A stretch of 64,000 nucleotides of DNA, from contig CAADRB010000067.1 of the NCBI GenBank assembly GCA_900708905.1, forward strand, positions 523,283-587,282, read 5' to 3'. The first letter of the stretch is position 1; each line of letters starts with the position of its first letter. This stretch comes from Hymenolepis diminuta (Eukaryota; Platyhelminthes; Cestoda; Cyclophyllidea; Hymenolepididae). The translations under genes were made by a program, and so were the position numbers. This document shows, one piece after another, positions 10,564 to 23,700 of this stretch. The notes below the pieces were generated by a model. That model worked only from the letters and a program-made list of their open reading frames with translations. It was not told the DNA's origin and ran no database searches.

Positions 10564-10569
10564 AATAAA
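10564..10569 (+). terminator. Polyadenylation signal of the TyrRS gene
   Basis: An AATAAA hexamer lies 76 bp after the TAA stop, at a normal distance for a short 3' UTR. A T/G-rich stretch follows. Confidence 0.65.
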
Positions 10570-11744
10570 ATTAATCGTGAGGTGAAATGGTATTGGTGTC
10601 TTCTATTATTACGATTTTGTTTACTTAGTAAATGAATAATGACTTTCTTCTATCTACTCTTTAAAATGTATGCCGACATATGGGCACTTAACGGTTGGTA
10701 TACAGGTTGGTCTGTTGGATTCACTAACAATGAATAAGAACAATGCTTACGAAAAAGTTCGAACAAAGCTTAGCTGTATCTGACATAAACTACTGAGAAA
10801 AACGAAAGTAGGAACGGAAGATTACCAGATTTCCTCTATTAAGATAGTCACACTTATTTGTGGTTGATTTGGTGTTAGAGGTAGAACTACATTTGTAATG
10901 CGGCTTTTTGTATAATGGACGGTTGTAGCTTAGAGACCTAGGCGCTGGGTTTGGTGACTCTAGTTTTGTGCAAAAATCTCTGTTGCAGTACTCAGCTGTG
11001 TGTGCGGTACACATTACCTCATTATTACAAGAGCTATAACATGTCAGCGAGATCGGTTCTCTACTTAGAAATGCAATAAGTGAATTCTAAACAAAATATT
11101 TTTTGCATATTTCTTCACCTATCTGCATCCACAACAATAGATCATTAAAAATGATCGAATGCGACACATCTAAAATATGCTTTTTACTTTTAGATATCTG
11201 AATTCTGAATATAGATTGATGTCCTAACCGAAGGACAAAACACTAATGAAATATAGAAACAGAATCACAACTACTTCAAACACGAATTAAAGCAAAACGA
11301 AATGAAGCTTGCCGAAATTAAAAACAATCACCCTACGTTAAAATTTTTTCGAAATAATGTTAAAAACGAAGATGGAAAAATGCCACCACTGTTAAAGATT
11401 TGCTTGTTGTCTTAATAGTAGTTAAGCACATCATCATTAAAACATTTTCGGATAAATATTATATTATTTGGCACCCTCTTAAGCAAAATGAAAAAGAACA
11501 TAACAACATCATTTTAATTAATAAAACGAGAAAGAATTTTTTCAACTAAATGGTGACCAATTTGATATTGAAGTTGACCAAAATATTGTATCGGATTAGA
11601 TAACGGACTGATTAGAATAGGAATTTTAATATGAAAAAAATAATTGGCAAGTTTGAGATAACAGTAATTGAAGGATTGTTGTATTCATTGAACGGCTTTT
11701 AATAATATTACATATAAGAAAATAGTATTTTTCCCAATGTCAAG
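10570..11744. other. Intergenic sequence without recognised genes
   Basis: This stretch is A+T-rich. A slightly more GC-rich segment around 10790-11040 opens a 74-codon minus-strand frame rich in Ser, Thr, Asn and Cys, which I cannot match to any family and do not call as a gene. Confidence 0.5.
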
Positions 11745-12400
11745 AAGTCTCATCGCAGACCCGAATCTGCTGGAAGACTGTTAACCGCGAGTGTTCAACT
11801 TGAAAGGACTTGAAAATGACCTATCATCCATCGACCAAGGGGACTCACTCCCCATCGTACAAGTAGCCAACGAATATCAGAAGCAGTCACTCCCAAGATG
11901 CAAATTTTGCGGAGAACGTCGCTATCATCGAGACTACCCTATAGAAGACGGTGCTGCCAGAATTGCAATGGCCACATAGAAGGCTTCTGCAGAGAATCTT
12001 CTACGAATAATTCAACGAGGCAGAGCCCGAAAAACAAGAAAGCATTAACTGAGACGAGGCAGATCTATGATCGACATTGGTTTCGATATCTAATGCTGTG
12101 CAGCTCTGGGCTACATTCCTGGAAAAGACGATCTTCAAGAGGTGCTACATTACAGATCGAAATATTGACCTAATGGACCTGGACTGGATCGATGAGCTCG
12201 ACCTTATCCAGTTCCCAGACGAAGACAAAACCTGTCAGACACCTACTCTCGAAGGTACGAATGCGGAGAATCTCGTGAAAGGATGCAACCAGTGCCTACA
12301 TGTTACCGAAATCCCTCATTCTTCTTTTAATATTCAATCGCCGAAACCAAATTCTCCCAGGACTCAGCCCTAACTTACCACTCCGGACACACTAAAGGTG
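11745..12400 (+). mobile_element. LTR-retrotransposon gag-pol fragment, broken (Ty3/gypsy-like)
   Basis: The + strand shows zinc-knuckle cysteines split between two frames: CKFCGERRYH (about 11900-11935), then CCQNCNGHIEGFC (about 11955-11990). A segment ending CYITDRNIDLMDLDWIDELD (about 12140-12200) resembles the end of a gypsy aspartic-protease region (CYITD...NLDLLGLDWI). Frameshifts and stops break the frame at least twice. No LTRs, reverse transcriptase or integrase are visible, so only a remnant survives between the two genes. The family assignment rests on motif memory. Confidence 0.6.
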
Positions 12401-13784
12401 CGACATGCACTACGATAATGAATTCACATTCGAAAGAGTTCGACGTTACTCTACTTTCGCCGACGACAGATCAGGAATCTCTATTTTCTATAAACTCGTG
12501 ATGTATCAGAAACTCTCGTTAAGGACCCAAGTGCACAGTTTGAATCTATATCTAGCCTAATCCTGCTCCGATTGATCGATTATTCAGCTAAGGCTATCTT
12601 TCGCCGTGTTAGGACAATCCGCCCCCTCAGGAAAATTTAGAGGTCCAGATTTGAGGACAGTGCGTGAAGAGTTATTTTCAAAACAACTTTTTTTTCTGAC
12701 AAAGTGTGACCCGATGCGGGCATATAGTGTGAGCAATCTTGTGTATGCCCTCAACCATAATTAAAATCACCAATGTGCAGATACCATAATCACCAAGCCG
12801 CATGGCGATGATATCTACTACGGCGACCGGAAAGGAAATTTGATTTGGCGATCACAAAAAACTCAGATCAGGAGGGTTTGATTTGTTGAATTGTGGAAAA
12901 AATCATTCTTAAAATAGTCTTGATGTTCTATATCTTACCGTTCTCTAACTCCCGAACAGCCTACAATTCCCAATGTAGTGCATCAACGCGAAAGAAACGA
13001 TCAAGATATTATCTATCATGTACAGCCAGGATTCGGTGGTATTCCCCTCGTCTCCCAGTCGATCTCAGGACAAAGACGTTGAGTGATTAAGTCTAGGAAC
13101 GGGCGTATTAGATAAAAGAAAATATTATTTCTCCCAAAATCATTTTTATATTTTAGATCCTTTATTTTTCACCTTTTAATTCTTTCTTCTTCTAATTCCC
13201 TTTGATCCGAACGAATTAATTTACATTATGGTTGTAAATGGCGCATAATATAGATCGACCTATCAATACGAAAACGTGCGTCTTATTTTGATACAGTGGT
13301 TTGGGTCGTTCGCAATGTTGTGCTGTCGAGTTGTACCTGCAACTAGTGCAATGTCTTAGGGAGTCTAAGAGTTGGTTACGGTATTCTACAGGGGGAAAAG
13401 GTTATTGCAAATGGCACGGAATTTTTATCGAACTTTGTTCATAAATGCCTTTTTAACGATTACGAAACAAAATTAATTTCACTCTGATCAAACTTTAAAT
13501 ACAAAATTCATTCAAGTGTGAGCATCTATCAGACTGAATTTCACTTAGCGAAGCAGGTCAATTTTATATTAACTTGATTGAATTTCTGAATTTCTCTTTA
13601 AATACACGGTTAAAATATTTTTGCGGATAAATGTAACTACGAAATTTGAGTAATAATCCCAGAATTAATGTCTCCGGTTAATAAAAAAGAGAATGCAATT
13701 TATTTTAGTATTTTCAAATGGATCGACAAGAGAGCAGTTTTTGTAGAACTCAAGGCTGACTGATGGTTTCAGGTTATTTAAAAT
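12401..13784. other. Intergenic stretch upstream of the site-1 protease gene
   Basis: The GC content near 12400-12850 is higher than in the flanks and may be a continuation of the retroelement remnant, but I recognise no motif. The rest is A+T-rich. An acceptor-like 'gatggtttcag' ends at 13772, 48 bp before the protease start, and could mark a 5' UTR intron or trans-splice site. Confidence 0.4.
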
Positions 13785-13823
13785 ATGTTTACCATTATAG
13801 CCTTAGTATTCACAGTGTTATGA
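13785..13823 (+). promoter_or_regulatory. Upstream ORF overlapping the protease start codon
   Basis: A 12-codon ORF ([12 protein letters not shown]) starts at 13785 and its TGA stop overlaps the first ATG of the protease (ATGA at 13820-13823). If the mRNA begins upstream of 13785, the uORF could lower translation or allow reinitiation. Whether it is transcribed is unknown. Confidence 0.35.
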
Positions 13824-14757
13824 TGCACATACGTTTGATTTCTATATTGATAGTAGTACTAGTTAATTTTAATAGTGTGTTTGGAGTTGAACCTCATATT
13901 AGTAAGTGATAAATTATCTAAGTATATGTGCTCTTGCGGTTTTCCTAAATATAATGGAATTTTTCTATGTTAAACAGATTTTATTGTTCAGTTCTTTGCA
14001 TTTCATGATGAGGAATTTCGCCGATCTGTAATTTTTAATTGTCTCGGCGGATTAGGAAGTCACTTTTCTTTTGTTTCTCGGAATTATTCGTTTATAGCCG
14101 GTTTACCATTAAGTGATTTCGAAATTATATCGGTATGTATTCAACTATTTTCATTGAAAGCATTATAAACCTATCCTACATTCCATTGAATCGTTTTTAG
14201 GTACGTGGTTTAAATGGAAACGGACTAACGGACTTAATTTCTTCTTTGCGTTCATCGAAATTTATCAAACATATATTCCCTGACAAACCTGTACGCCTTG
14301 GTCTTTCACATATACAACTTGGTATGTATACTTTTGCAGTCGGTTTGGTCCTATCCAAGTCTCAAAATATTTTGCATCTAAGATTCATTTTATTGATGTT
14401 GGTTAATAGTGGTTACTTTTATTTATTGGTTTTGCTATTGCTGGCTTTAGCTGGAACCTGCGTCGTATCAGAGAGTTTCTATCCGGAATATATATCCATT
14501 GAAGAAAATATAAAAAAATTATTGCTTTTTGCGGTTTCAGGTTTCTAAATAGTAGTATGTATGCATTAGTTCAGCTTATCTTAAATTTGACTTGTCATCT
14601 CTCTTTCAGGAAAGCCCATCAGAAATCCCACTAAGCCTGCTGTAAGTTACTTGTTTATACTTTATTCCTATTTGCAACTAATAATATCTAACCGTATGTC
14701 TTTTAGGCTGATGAGAAATTAATACCTGGTTCTGTAAATTTAGACAAAATTAATCAG
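13820..14757 (+). other. S1P signal peptide and propeptide exons
   Basis: Exons 1-5 encode a signal peptide (residues 1 to about 22, ending near NSVFG), then a propeptide with [16 protein letters not shown] and LPLSDFEII, which align to the YIVAF...DFEVI region of animal S1P. The propeptide is roughly 40 residues shorter than in human, and the RRLL autoprocessing site is not seen. An RRLS tetrapeptide (150-153) in exon 6 fits the R-x-hydrophobic-x preference and is a candidate, though it sits close to the catalytic Asp. Small introns are 65-76 bp. Confidence 0.75.
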
Positions 14758-17700
14758 GTAAGTTTGCAATTACATTTTTTAACTTTTTTGTTGTTCAAAT
14801 GGACCGTGACCTCGTTTCCGGTTGCCATTCAAAATTTTCTTAGCGTTTTTAATAGATGTCTCGCTATAAGCTATGATTAGTGTTCACCTGAGTCTTTCTT
14901 TATAAATCCCTTCAGTCAAATTAGTGACTTAAGAAGCGACGATTGCTACTGTATTCTTTCGTCTGCTGGTTCATCTTTTACTCTCTCCTTCCTTCCACAG
15001 CTCTTGTCTTTCTGACCTGGAAAAGGTTGGTTCCTGTTAGCCTTTAACATCATTGAGTTTTAAAGGGGGTACATCTGGCCTTATTCGGCTTTACCTGGGA
15101 TTAGTGCCGCTTTACATTCACTGGTTTATTGCAGTTGTATCTTTCTCAATACGGAGTAATTAATAGACTGTAATCATCCGTAGTTTTTTATTACATTCTT
15201 TTTGTTGTTACTTGCTTATTATTTAGTTAAATGACTTATTTCGATTTATTTAAATCGTTGCTTTAATGGGAAGTATGTATCTTCACTCACTGTCTCTCTA
15301 ATTAATAAGTCTTCTTTTCTTTTCAAATCCATCCTAGTATTTGGTTACTCTTCCAACTTCTGGCAACTTGAGTACATAGGGGTATGAATAATTTGGCGTG
15401 TCAGCGAGTTAGGAAATTTCGTCCCATAAATTGCAAATTTTGTATGTATGCAAAATAATGTCCCATTGTATGCAAAATGTCAGATTCCCAAATGATCCGA
15501 TGTCCATAGATTAACGTCCAATAAATAAAATGGTCATCCGCCTTGGTTAAGCTAATGGAAAATTTAGAAATCGAATAACATAACGCTACTACTCTCCTCA
15601 AAATCACTGTTGAGAAATGCTTTCCAGAATGAGCTTGAGAGTTAATCAATAAATCAAAATCACACGTAAAAGTCATTTAAACACCAGTCTCAATTCCTTT
15701 GGCTATCTTTGTTGAAATAGATAGAAGTAGGGAGGATTTTGTTTCGAGAGTTTTTAAGCTCTTACTGATATTTAAAATTGATCAATAGATTATTAAATTG
15801 AGAAGTTTGTAATTCCTCTTTCACTCTAATGTTGGTTAACGCTGTTTGCAATAAATAAACCCAAGTGCTAGCATCTTTATCACAACACTGTAATTAAGTA
15901 GTTATATTGTTCGCTCCATAATGTGTTCTAGTATCCTAAATCTGATGATATCGCAATGGTTTGTCAGGTGAATATCGCCTTAGGTTTCGTAGTTTGTTTG
16001 AAATTTCATATGTTTTGTGTTATATCTTTTCAATTGGATCTGTACACTTAAATATTAATTTGTATCAAACTTAATGCTCAATTTGAAGGAGAAACTTCCT
16101 GATGCCTCCCTATTATTGTCTCAGCTTTCTCTGTTTGCAGGTGTTAACCAGGTCATCCGATTACCGATGTTAATTTTTGACCGTGTCTATCAGCCTGAAG
16201 TAGAGTGGATGGTTGAATATGAAATTTTTAACCACAAATCTACGAACATGCGATCTTATCACTGTGGTTTCTCATGACATCTCAAGATATAACCAGAGCT
16301 ATAAATTTCTTTAACTTAATATTATCCCAAAATATTATTTTCAGTGATCCTGTTAATATTAAAGTTTAATGCCTTTCAGAATGTACTAATCGGATGCAAA
16401 TTTCCTTTATTTTTTCCTTTCACTCAGCCTTGGCGTCGACTATCAGCTTGGGAGGCAGCCTGGTCAGCGGGGATTTGTGGGGAAGGTGTTCGTGTGGGCA
16501 TCTTCGACACAGGTCTTGTAAACACCAACATCCACAGTCATTTTCGTAATACCAACATCAAAGATCGCTCAAATTGGACGTGGAAAATGGGCGACTATGG
16601 CTCTCGAACTGTGAGTTTCACCATTTACTGTTTAAAGTTGAATAAATTGAGCGGAACGATACTAATAAATTTTAACCTTTCAATTTTTTGATTTGGTAAT
16701 AGACTTCGTTTGAGTGATTTACAATTTAATTCTTGGGTGTAGATTATGTTAGCCCTGCAAAATGAAGGACTCATTTGTCTTTCGAATCACTTGCCAATTG
16801 ATGCTTTCATATTTTTAAACCATAGCAAATATCTATGTATTATCTTCATAAGCGATATCTCTTTTGCCTTAATCTTGTAGGAATCACGATTTCCAGTCTT
16901 AAAATAATTCTAATGCATCAGCTTGTATCTATTGATGTTCGGCACTCCACAAATCTTCCTGTGTTTCTTGCACTGCATACTTCCAAGATATATTCGCTAA
17001 ATGCTAAAGTCGTCTAGTTAGATTCAGAAGACTATTCTCTATTTTATTTAAAACGCCCTTTAATTTCTGTAGATTGAAGAAACAAGCCAATCCATTTACA
17101 TAGGTAAGGCAGTGGGCTCACAACTGCGAGACCAAGCTTTATTGACTACAAGGTTAAGAAACGTATATTGGTGTGTATTCGTCGAATTTTGTCACCCATG
17201 TTCCATCTATGGTCTCTACATTAAAATTGACAGTTGATGTATAGTTGTCTACCCGGAGAATTTCTTAAGATGTGAATTAACGACTACTGATTTACATTTG
17301 TTTGCCTCAATATACGTTTTCTCTGTTTAACCAAAGTGTTTTATTTTCCAAATATGCTCTCTCAAGATAAACGGAATCTGCTTTTTCAGATAGAATAGAG
17401 TAATTTACCCTTAATCAAAGTGACCTTTATACTGATTAAAGGAATTACATACTGCAAAAGTTTTGAACACCTCATTTTTTATATTGTGTTTCTGCGTTGA
17501 TCTATCACTATCTTTGCATAATTTGTAGAAAACTAAACATATTTTTGAACATTTAAATGTCTGGGTATGTTTGTAGAGGAAAAATTTTCAATTTATCATT
17601 GGGTTTTATCGGTCATAATTTCAATAGTCAAACTTTTACCAACATGAAGTGGTTATTTCAACAGCTGAAGGTGTTTTGGCTTGTCAGATTAAAAATAGTT

Positions 17701-20700
17701 ACCGAATGGAATTGTTATAATGTTGAGGTCTATCGGGGCCACATCGATCAAATAGATGGGATAAGTCAAGTCACTCGTGTCGTCAAATCAGTTCGGAGGT
17801 AGTAGGCAAGCCGTCCCAATATATTAATTAGTAAATTAGGTTTATATACAAAACATTTCTTTGTTAGATGTCAGTCATATCTGGTCGGTGTCTTAGCGTG
17901 ATGATCGGCATCTGTTTAGGTATCTATGTGCAAACACGCAAACACACAGGGTGACCATCTGCGAACACTGTAGTGGAGATCTTATCGCCAGTCAATCATT
18001 TCTAATCGTCAAGTTTTGATAAACATCTGCTGGCTATGGCAGTCTTGGATTTGGCGAGACTGAATATGGTTCAATTTATTAACATGTGGCTTTTTATTTT
18101 GTTCTCATTAATAAAATATCAGAAATTTTAGAGAACAGAATATATATCTTTGAATTAAGTATTTCAAAGTACTTTCACCTTCGTTGTCAAAGGATAACAA
18201 TCACGCAGCAGTAGACGGTCATGGCCATGGAACCTTCGTAACAGGTCTCATTGCTGCTGCGCCCGATGCAGACGCCCATCCGGATGATTTAACATGTCCG
18301 GTACCTGGATTAGCTCCTCAGGCCGAACTTCACATTTTCCGTGTCTTCACAGACACTCAACTCTCAATGACTTCGTGGTTCCTTGATGCTTTTAATTACG
18401 CCATCATTAAACGCCTTCATGTTATCAATCTCTCTAACGGGGGACCTGATTTCATGGATCAGCCTTTCGTTGAAAAGGTGAATGAACTTTCAGCGAATGG
18501 TATTCTACTTGTTTCGGCGATTGGCAACGATGGACCTGTCTATGGTACGCTAAATAATCCTGCAGATATGGCTGACGTTTTGGGGGTTGGTGGTGTTGAC
18601 GCTAATGGTGATGTTTCTACTTTTTCTTCTCGCGGTGTCACAGCCATGGTATGGCGTATAATACACCTACTTATTATAATTAAGTAGGTTAAGTGTTTCA
18701 TCAATTTGTCCTTAATTAAATAGGAGATGCAAGATGGCTATGGACACTTCAAGCCTGACGTAGTTGGATGGGCAAATGGTATTGTTAGCTCTAATTTGGA
18801 TGGAGGTTGTAAGACTCTTTCCGGAACGAGTGCTGCTTCGCCTATTGTAACTGGATTTGTCGCACTGCTCATCAGGCATGTTGATCTGGAATGATATGGT
18901 TTTCATCTTTTTTGGTGTTGTTTCTCAAACTGCTTCATATTCTTCTGTAGTGCTGCACTGTCAGAGAAACCTAATGATCGGCCGCCAATAAATCCTGCAA
19001 GTTTGAAGCAAGCAGTGATTGGTGGAGCCGTGCCTTTAACAAATACTCATGGAAAGAAATTTCCAATATTTGAACAGGGTGCCGGTCTACTAAACCTCAA
19101 AAACTCCATCGATGTAAGCTTATTATAAATCTTGTAAATTTTCCTCTCTGTTTCTAGTATTAAAGGAGTCAGTGTTGGCGTTTGTCCTATTAGTGATCAC
19201 AATATATGAATTAACTTTCGTATATAGCCTAATTGCTTGGAAGTTGCCAAAAACGCTATTCATGATTATTTCAACTTTATTTTTCATCACCTATATTGCT
19301 TAGGAGTTGAACTGCTAAATTTTGCATGGAACTTTAAAATGGACCTTTTCTTTCATTTTGCTCCATCTCTTTCGCACTTTAATGAAATATTTAATGAACA
19401 TCTATCTACTTTACGTTTGTTTTCTTCCAACAGATAATGCGTCGATTAAAGCCTCAGGCGAGTTTATGGCCGAGCTATCTGGATTTCACAGTCTGTCCGC
19501 ACTTTTGGCCATATTGCAGTCAACCTCTTTATGCCACCGGTATTCCTGTCATCGTTAATGTAAGAAATCAGCTTAAAATAGCCTCTATTTATTTATTTGC
19601 AGTAGTAGTTTATTTGTAAACAAGATTTTTTAATGCATGGTTGAATAATTGTAATAGTAAAACGAAAAAAGGCATTCATTTTCATCAACGAGTTCATTAT
19701 AATCATAATAAATCATAGAATGAATTTAAATTTTTCTGAAGAATTCTTTTTTTCGGGGTCTGAAATCCATATCATTAAAATTCGATCTATTGCCATGTTA
19801 GTTTGTGTTACATTGTAACTTAATTAAATTAGCTTGATTAAGTTTGAATTGATATTCCAGAATTTGCTTTCTTAAAATGGCGTAAATGTAACTGATCAGT
19901 TTATTTAAATAGCTTCCATATGTATTAGGTATTGGTTTATTTTGAGCTTTTAGATGAAGCATTACGGTCTTCTGAAATAACAGTTTTAAAATGTAATGCG
20001 TTAAGCATTTTCGCTAGCGTTGTTCTGAGAATAACGGTCAAAGCCGTTCTTTATCATTCTGCATTTATTTTGTACCATTCTAATGTATATTGTCAACACT
20101 TGGATAAAATCATTATAAACCTGTTACAGTGCCTGACCATTATTTTTTACTATACCTCAGAGTCCTTTTTTTTATCGATTTCGTAAGCCTCTTCCTAGCC
20201 TTAAATTTTCTCGATTTTCAGTCTTCAACCTTAAATATTTCCTCCTATATTTTTTAATGGCAATAAACTGAAGGTCAGTCTCTAGTTTTTATTTTAAATA
20301 CTGCTTAAATATTGAGTTGAATTTAACTGAATATCCATTACGACTAAAATTACGACTGTTTCTTCCAACTACATGGAGCTTGAGAAGTAACACCTTATCA
20401 ATGTATCTAGATGGTCAATATTTAAGAAAGTGTCTAGTTGCTCGATTGCTTAGACGGTGATAGATCACTGCCTACTCAAATTGATATATAGAATATCAAG
20501 AACTAGCGCTCGAAACGCCATGCCAGAAATCTCTAGCAGTTTAAGAAATTACAGACGCCTTGTATTAAGCAGCACATTCTTTTGCCCTTTTTGTTATTTG
20601 CATATTTGCATAAGTGATTCAAGTACTCATTACACATACATTTCTTCATATATCGAATATCTTTTCATTATAAATGTTTTTACCAACTGTTTCGTCAATT

Positions 20701-23700
20701 TCTAGACCTTGTTCACTCATTCACTCTTATGTTTTAAAAATTATAAATTCTCAGTGTTTGTGTGGATGCAGATTCCTTTCACTTTCGGCTTAGTCCTAGA
20801 AGTTAAGCCGCCCCATCTCTTCAACTGTCCCCTTTTAACGCAATAATTCAAATATTACTCTTCTCCATCTTTGCAAATTAGGCCTTCTAATTTAGCGGCC
20901 ATCGAAAGTGTTTAAATGATGAAGATCATTCATTCTCTCCTGGACACAGTCTGAAGGTTCCCTCTATTTAGAGATATTAATTAGAGCTTTTCACTTTTCC
21001 ACTTCTCTGGCTCCACACTTGACTTTTTTGATAAGGGAATAGAATTTGGTTATTATTCCACGAACGCGTTTAGTCTAATCGGTGAAAACGGCTGCAAATG
21101 AAAATCGTCTTTGTTTGTTTTTAATATAGTTAATTTGATGGAGTTTGGGAAAAATAAACTTACGAGAAGTTGTCTCATACGCTTAAATTTTTATTATATT
21201 ATTTTCGCTCGCTCTTTCAATAAAATTCTTATAGCTCTCCAGTATTTTACGGGAAAGTTTCTTTTTTGTCTTATTTCTGGGGAACGAAGTTTTATCTAAC
21301 ACCGCAGTTTCAGGTTATATCTGCTTGAATCCTATTTTTCAAGTAATTATAAGCAATGAAAGCAAATTTTATTCCTTGTAATGAACAGTTCTAGTTGTTT
21401 CCGATCTGATAAATAGCTTCATTGGGAATAATTTACTGTAGGTTATTAATGTTGCCCTCGACAAATTCCAAGGTTGTTTAATTTGTAATATAATCTAATT
21501 ACCCTAATAAATGGAGCATTAAAAAAAGGCCAATAAAAGGCAAAGAATGCGGAGTCTAAAAGGAGCAGCTAATAAAACCAGGACGTTAAAATTTTTTTCA
21601 ATTTGGATGCGTTTTGGGATCCTTCTTTGTTGTTCATGCCATCTAATGTGTATACTACTTCTTACGTATAAAATGTACTTTTACATCGAAGATTTAACTA
21701 TCATTACTTTTCTAGATCATCCTTTTCCTACCTTTTTATTTTAAATACTGATGCGCATTCCTTTCAGTTTCGGCTTGATCCCAGCAGTCAAAACAGGCAA
21801 TTTTCCTCATGTTTTACTTTTCGGCAATAATTAAAGCAATCCTTTTATTCCGTTGAAGGTGGTTAAAAGAAAGATTATTTATTCTTGTTAGCCATACCGC
21901 ATGTTCTTTCAAGCGCAGTAATTGTAACTTTCAATCTTTCACACTTTATACTAGAGACTGGAATTTGTTCTATCAGCAAAAGCTGCACAAATGAAGATAT
22001 TTCTTCTTAATATAGTCGTTTTGATTAACTCTATTAAAAAATAAGCAGAGTTCAACATTTCAGAAACAAAGTTATTTTATTTGCACGAGTTTTGGATTTG
22101 ACTTTTTTTCATATTTTACTCAGTAGGTATAATTTACAACGTTGTCTAAATGATCAAGGCTCCTGTTCAATTGATTGTTTTTATGCCACTTCAATTCATT
22201 TGTCATTTTAAATGTCGCTTTATTCCAGTGGCCATCTATCAGGATTTAAAATTCGCTTACCTTCACTTAAAATTCACTGTAATTCAAAAAGGTGTTTTTC
22301 AGTAATCTAGTTTGAACGTAACTCCAACATTTCAGCTATTTTTCATATCCGACTTAAAATTCGAATGGTCTCTAGCTAGGCTTAAGAGGTACTAATGTAG
22401 GGTAGAGAAAAGCCATTGATTTCCAAAGATTTGCCAAATTCACCATGTATACGACATGATGACAAGTGATTTTTTTCTGTATTCTGTAAGAAAAGTTGAA
22501 CTTTGTCAGATTTTTCGTATCACGGGATAACGGGAGAAAAATATGCTTGTGCTTTGTCAACAAAAGTCGTTGACTGATCGTTGAAATGGGATGTACAATT
22601 TTCTGCAGTAACATCGCAGATGATATAGTGATGAAATATTAATTTTTTAATTAGGTTATGTTCGTTTATCAAAATATTCGGTTCTGATTTCCTCTGTATT
22701 ATTTGATTGTATTCCCTAAAATGCACAGAAGAAAATATATATTGTTCCTTTTGTTGCGCCTTAATCTAACGTATCAGTAAAAATTTTATTACCTCTTTAT
22801 TAAAGGTGACGATAATCAATTCAATGGGAGTCCATGGTCGGGTTGCGGATCAGCCCGTTTTTCATCCTATTCTTAACAAAGGTGGTGGAGGTTCCTATCT
22901 CGATATCGGTGTAACCTATTCATCCAGTCTCTGGCCATGGACGGGTCACCTCTCATTGTACATATCAGTTCTTAATACTTCTGAAGCTGCTGCATTCAGT
23001 GGAGTAGCTGAAGGTTGGATCAGCCTCAAAGTTGAATCCGATGATCTGGTAAGTGCAACTTATTAGTACTTAAGTATGCTGACTTCATTCCGTGGAAAAT
23101 AGTTATTTGTCGAGGTCTCTTGCATCCTGAAATCTGGAACCATATTAGCGCGGGCAATTTCTTAGAGAGATTACATTTCAGTTAAAGTGGAAACTCCTGA
23201 TTATGTTTGATTGGAACACATAACCTTTTGACAAATCTTTGGCTAATTTAGAGTCATTTTTCCTCGGAGAGTTCTCCATTGGGGAAAAGAATGACAAATT
23301 TTCAACTTGCTGAACTCTGTAGGGAAATTTTCCCTCAGAATTACTTTCTCCTCGCTTTCTTTACGTCAAAAAGTTGTGGTAGCTGTTTGATAACTGTTAG
23401 GGAAAGAACAGTTCTTCAAGTTCTTCGAGATTTAAAGAAATGAAATTACATTCGTGACAACTTCAACAATAATGTTTACTCGTTTTTAATGACACTAAAT
23501 TAATAGTTAAAATCTGATGAGTTTAAAGATATATCTGAGACAACAGTGCAACGTATGTTTGCTAAGACCGAATTTTTTAACAATTCTGCTGTATAGTTTA
23601 CAGTAACTATTAATTACTTATTTTTTGTTTTAGATGTCCCAGACAACCCTTTCAACGGAATTAAAACTACCAATTCGGGTTCAGATTATTCCAACTCCTA

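Larger units (their letters stand above)
16428..19113 (+). other. S1P subtilisin catalytic domain exons
   Basis: Exons 6-9 encode the peptidase S8 core. Landmarks are [10 protein letters not shown] (Asp), [15 protein letters not shown] (His), [42 protein letters not shown] (Asn), [20 protein letters not shown] and LSGTSAASP (Ser). A Pro/Asp-rich insertion (residues about 231-246) lies between the His block and the ELHIFRVF strand. All catalytic residues are intact, so the enzyme should be active. Confidence 0.92.

Noticed and set aside
16074..16277. Extra propeptide exon of S1P
   Set aside because: The translation has no resemblance to S1P, and inserting it needs a donor that is not present.
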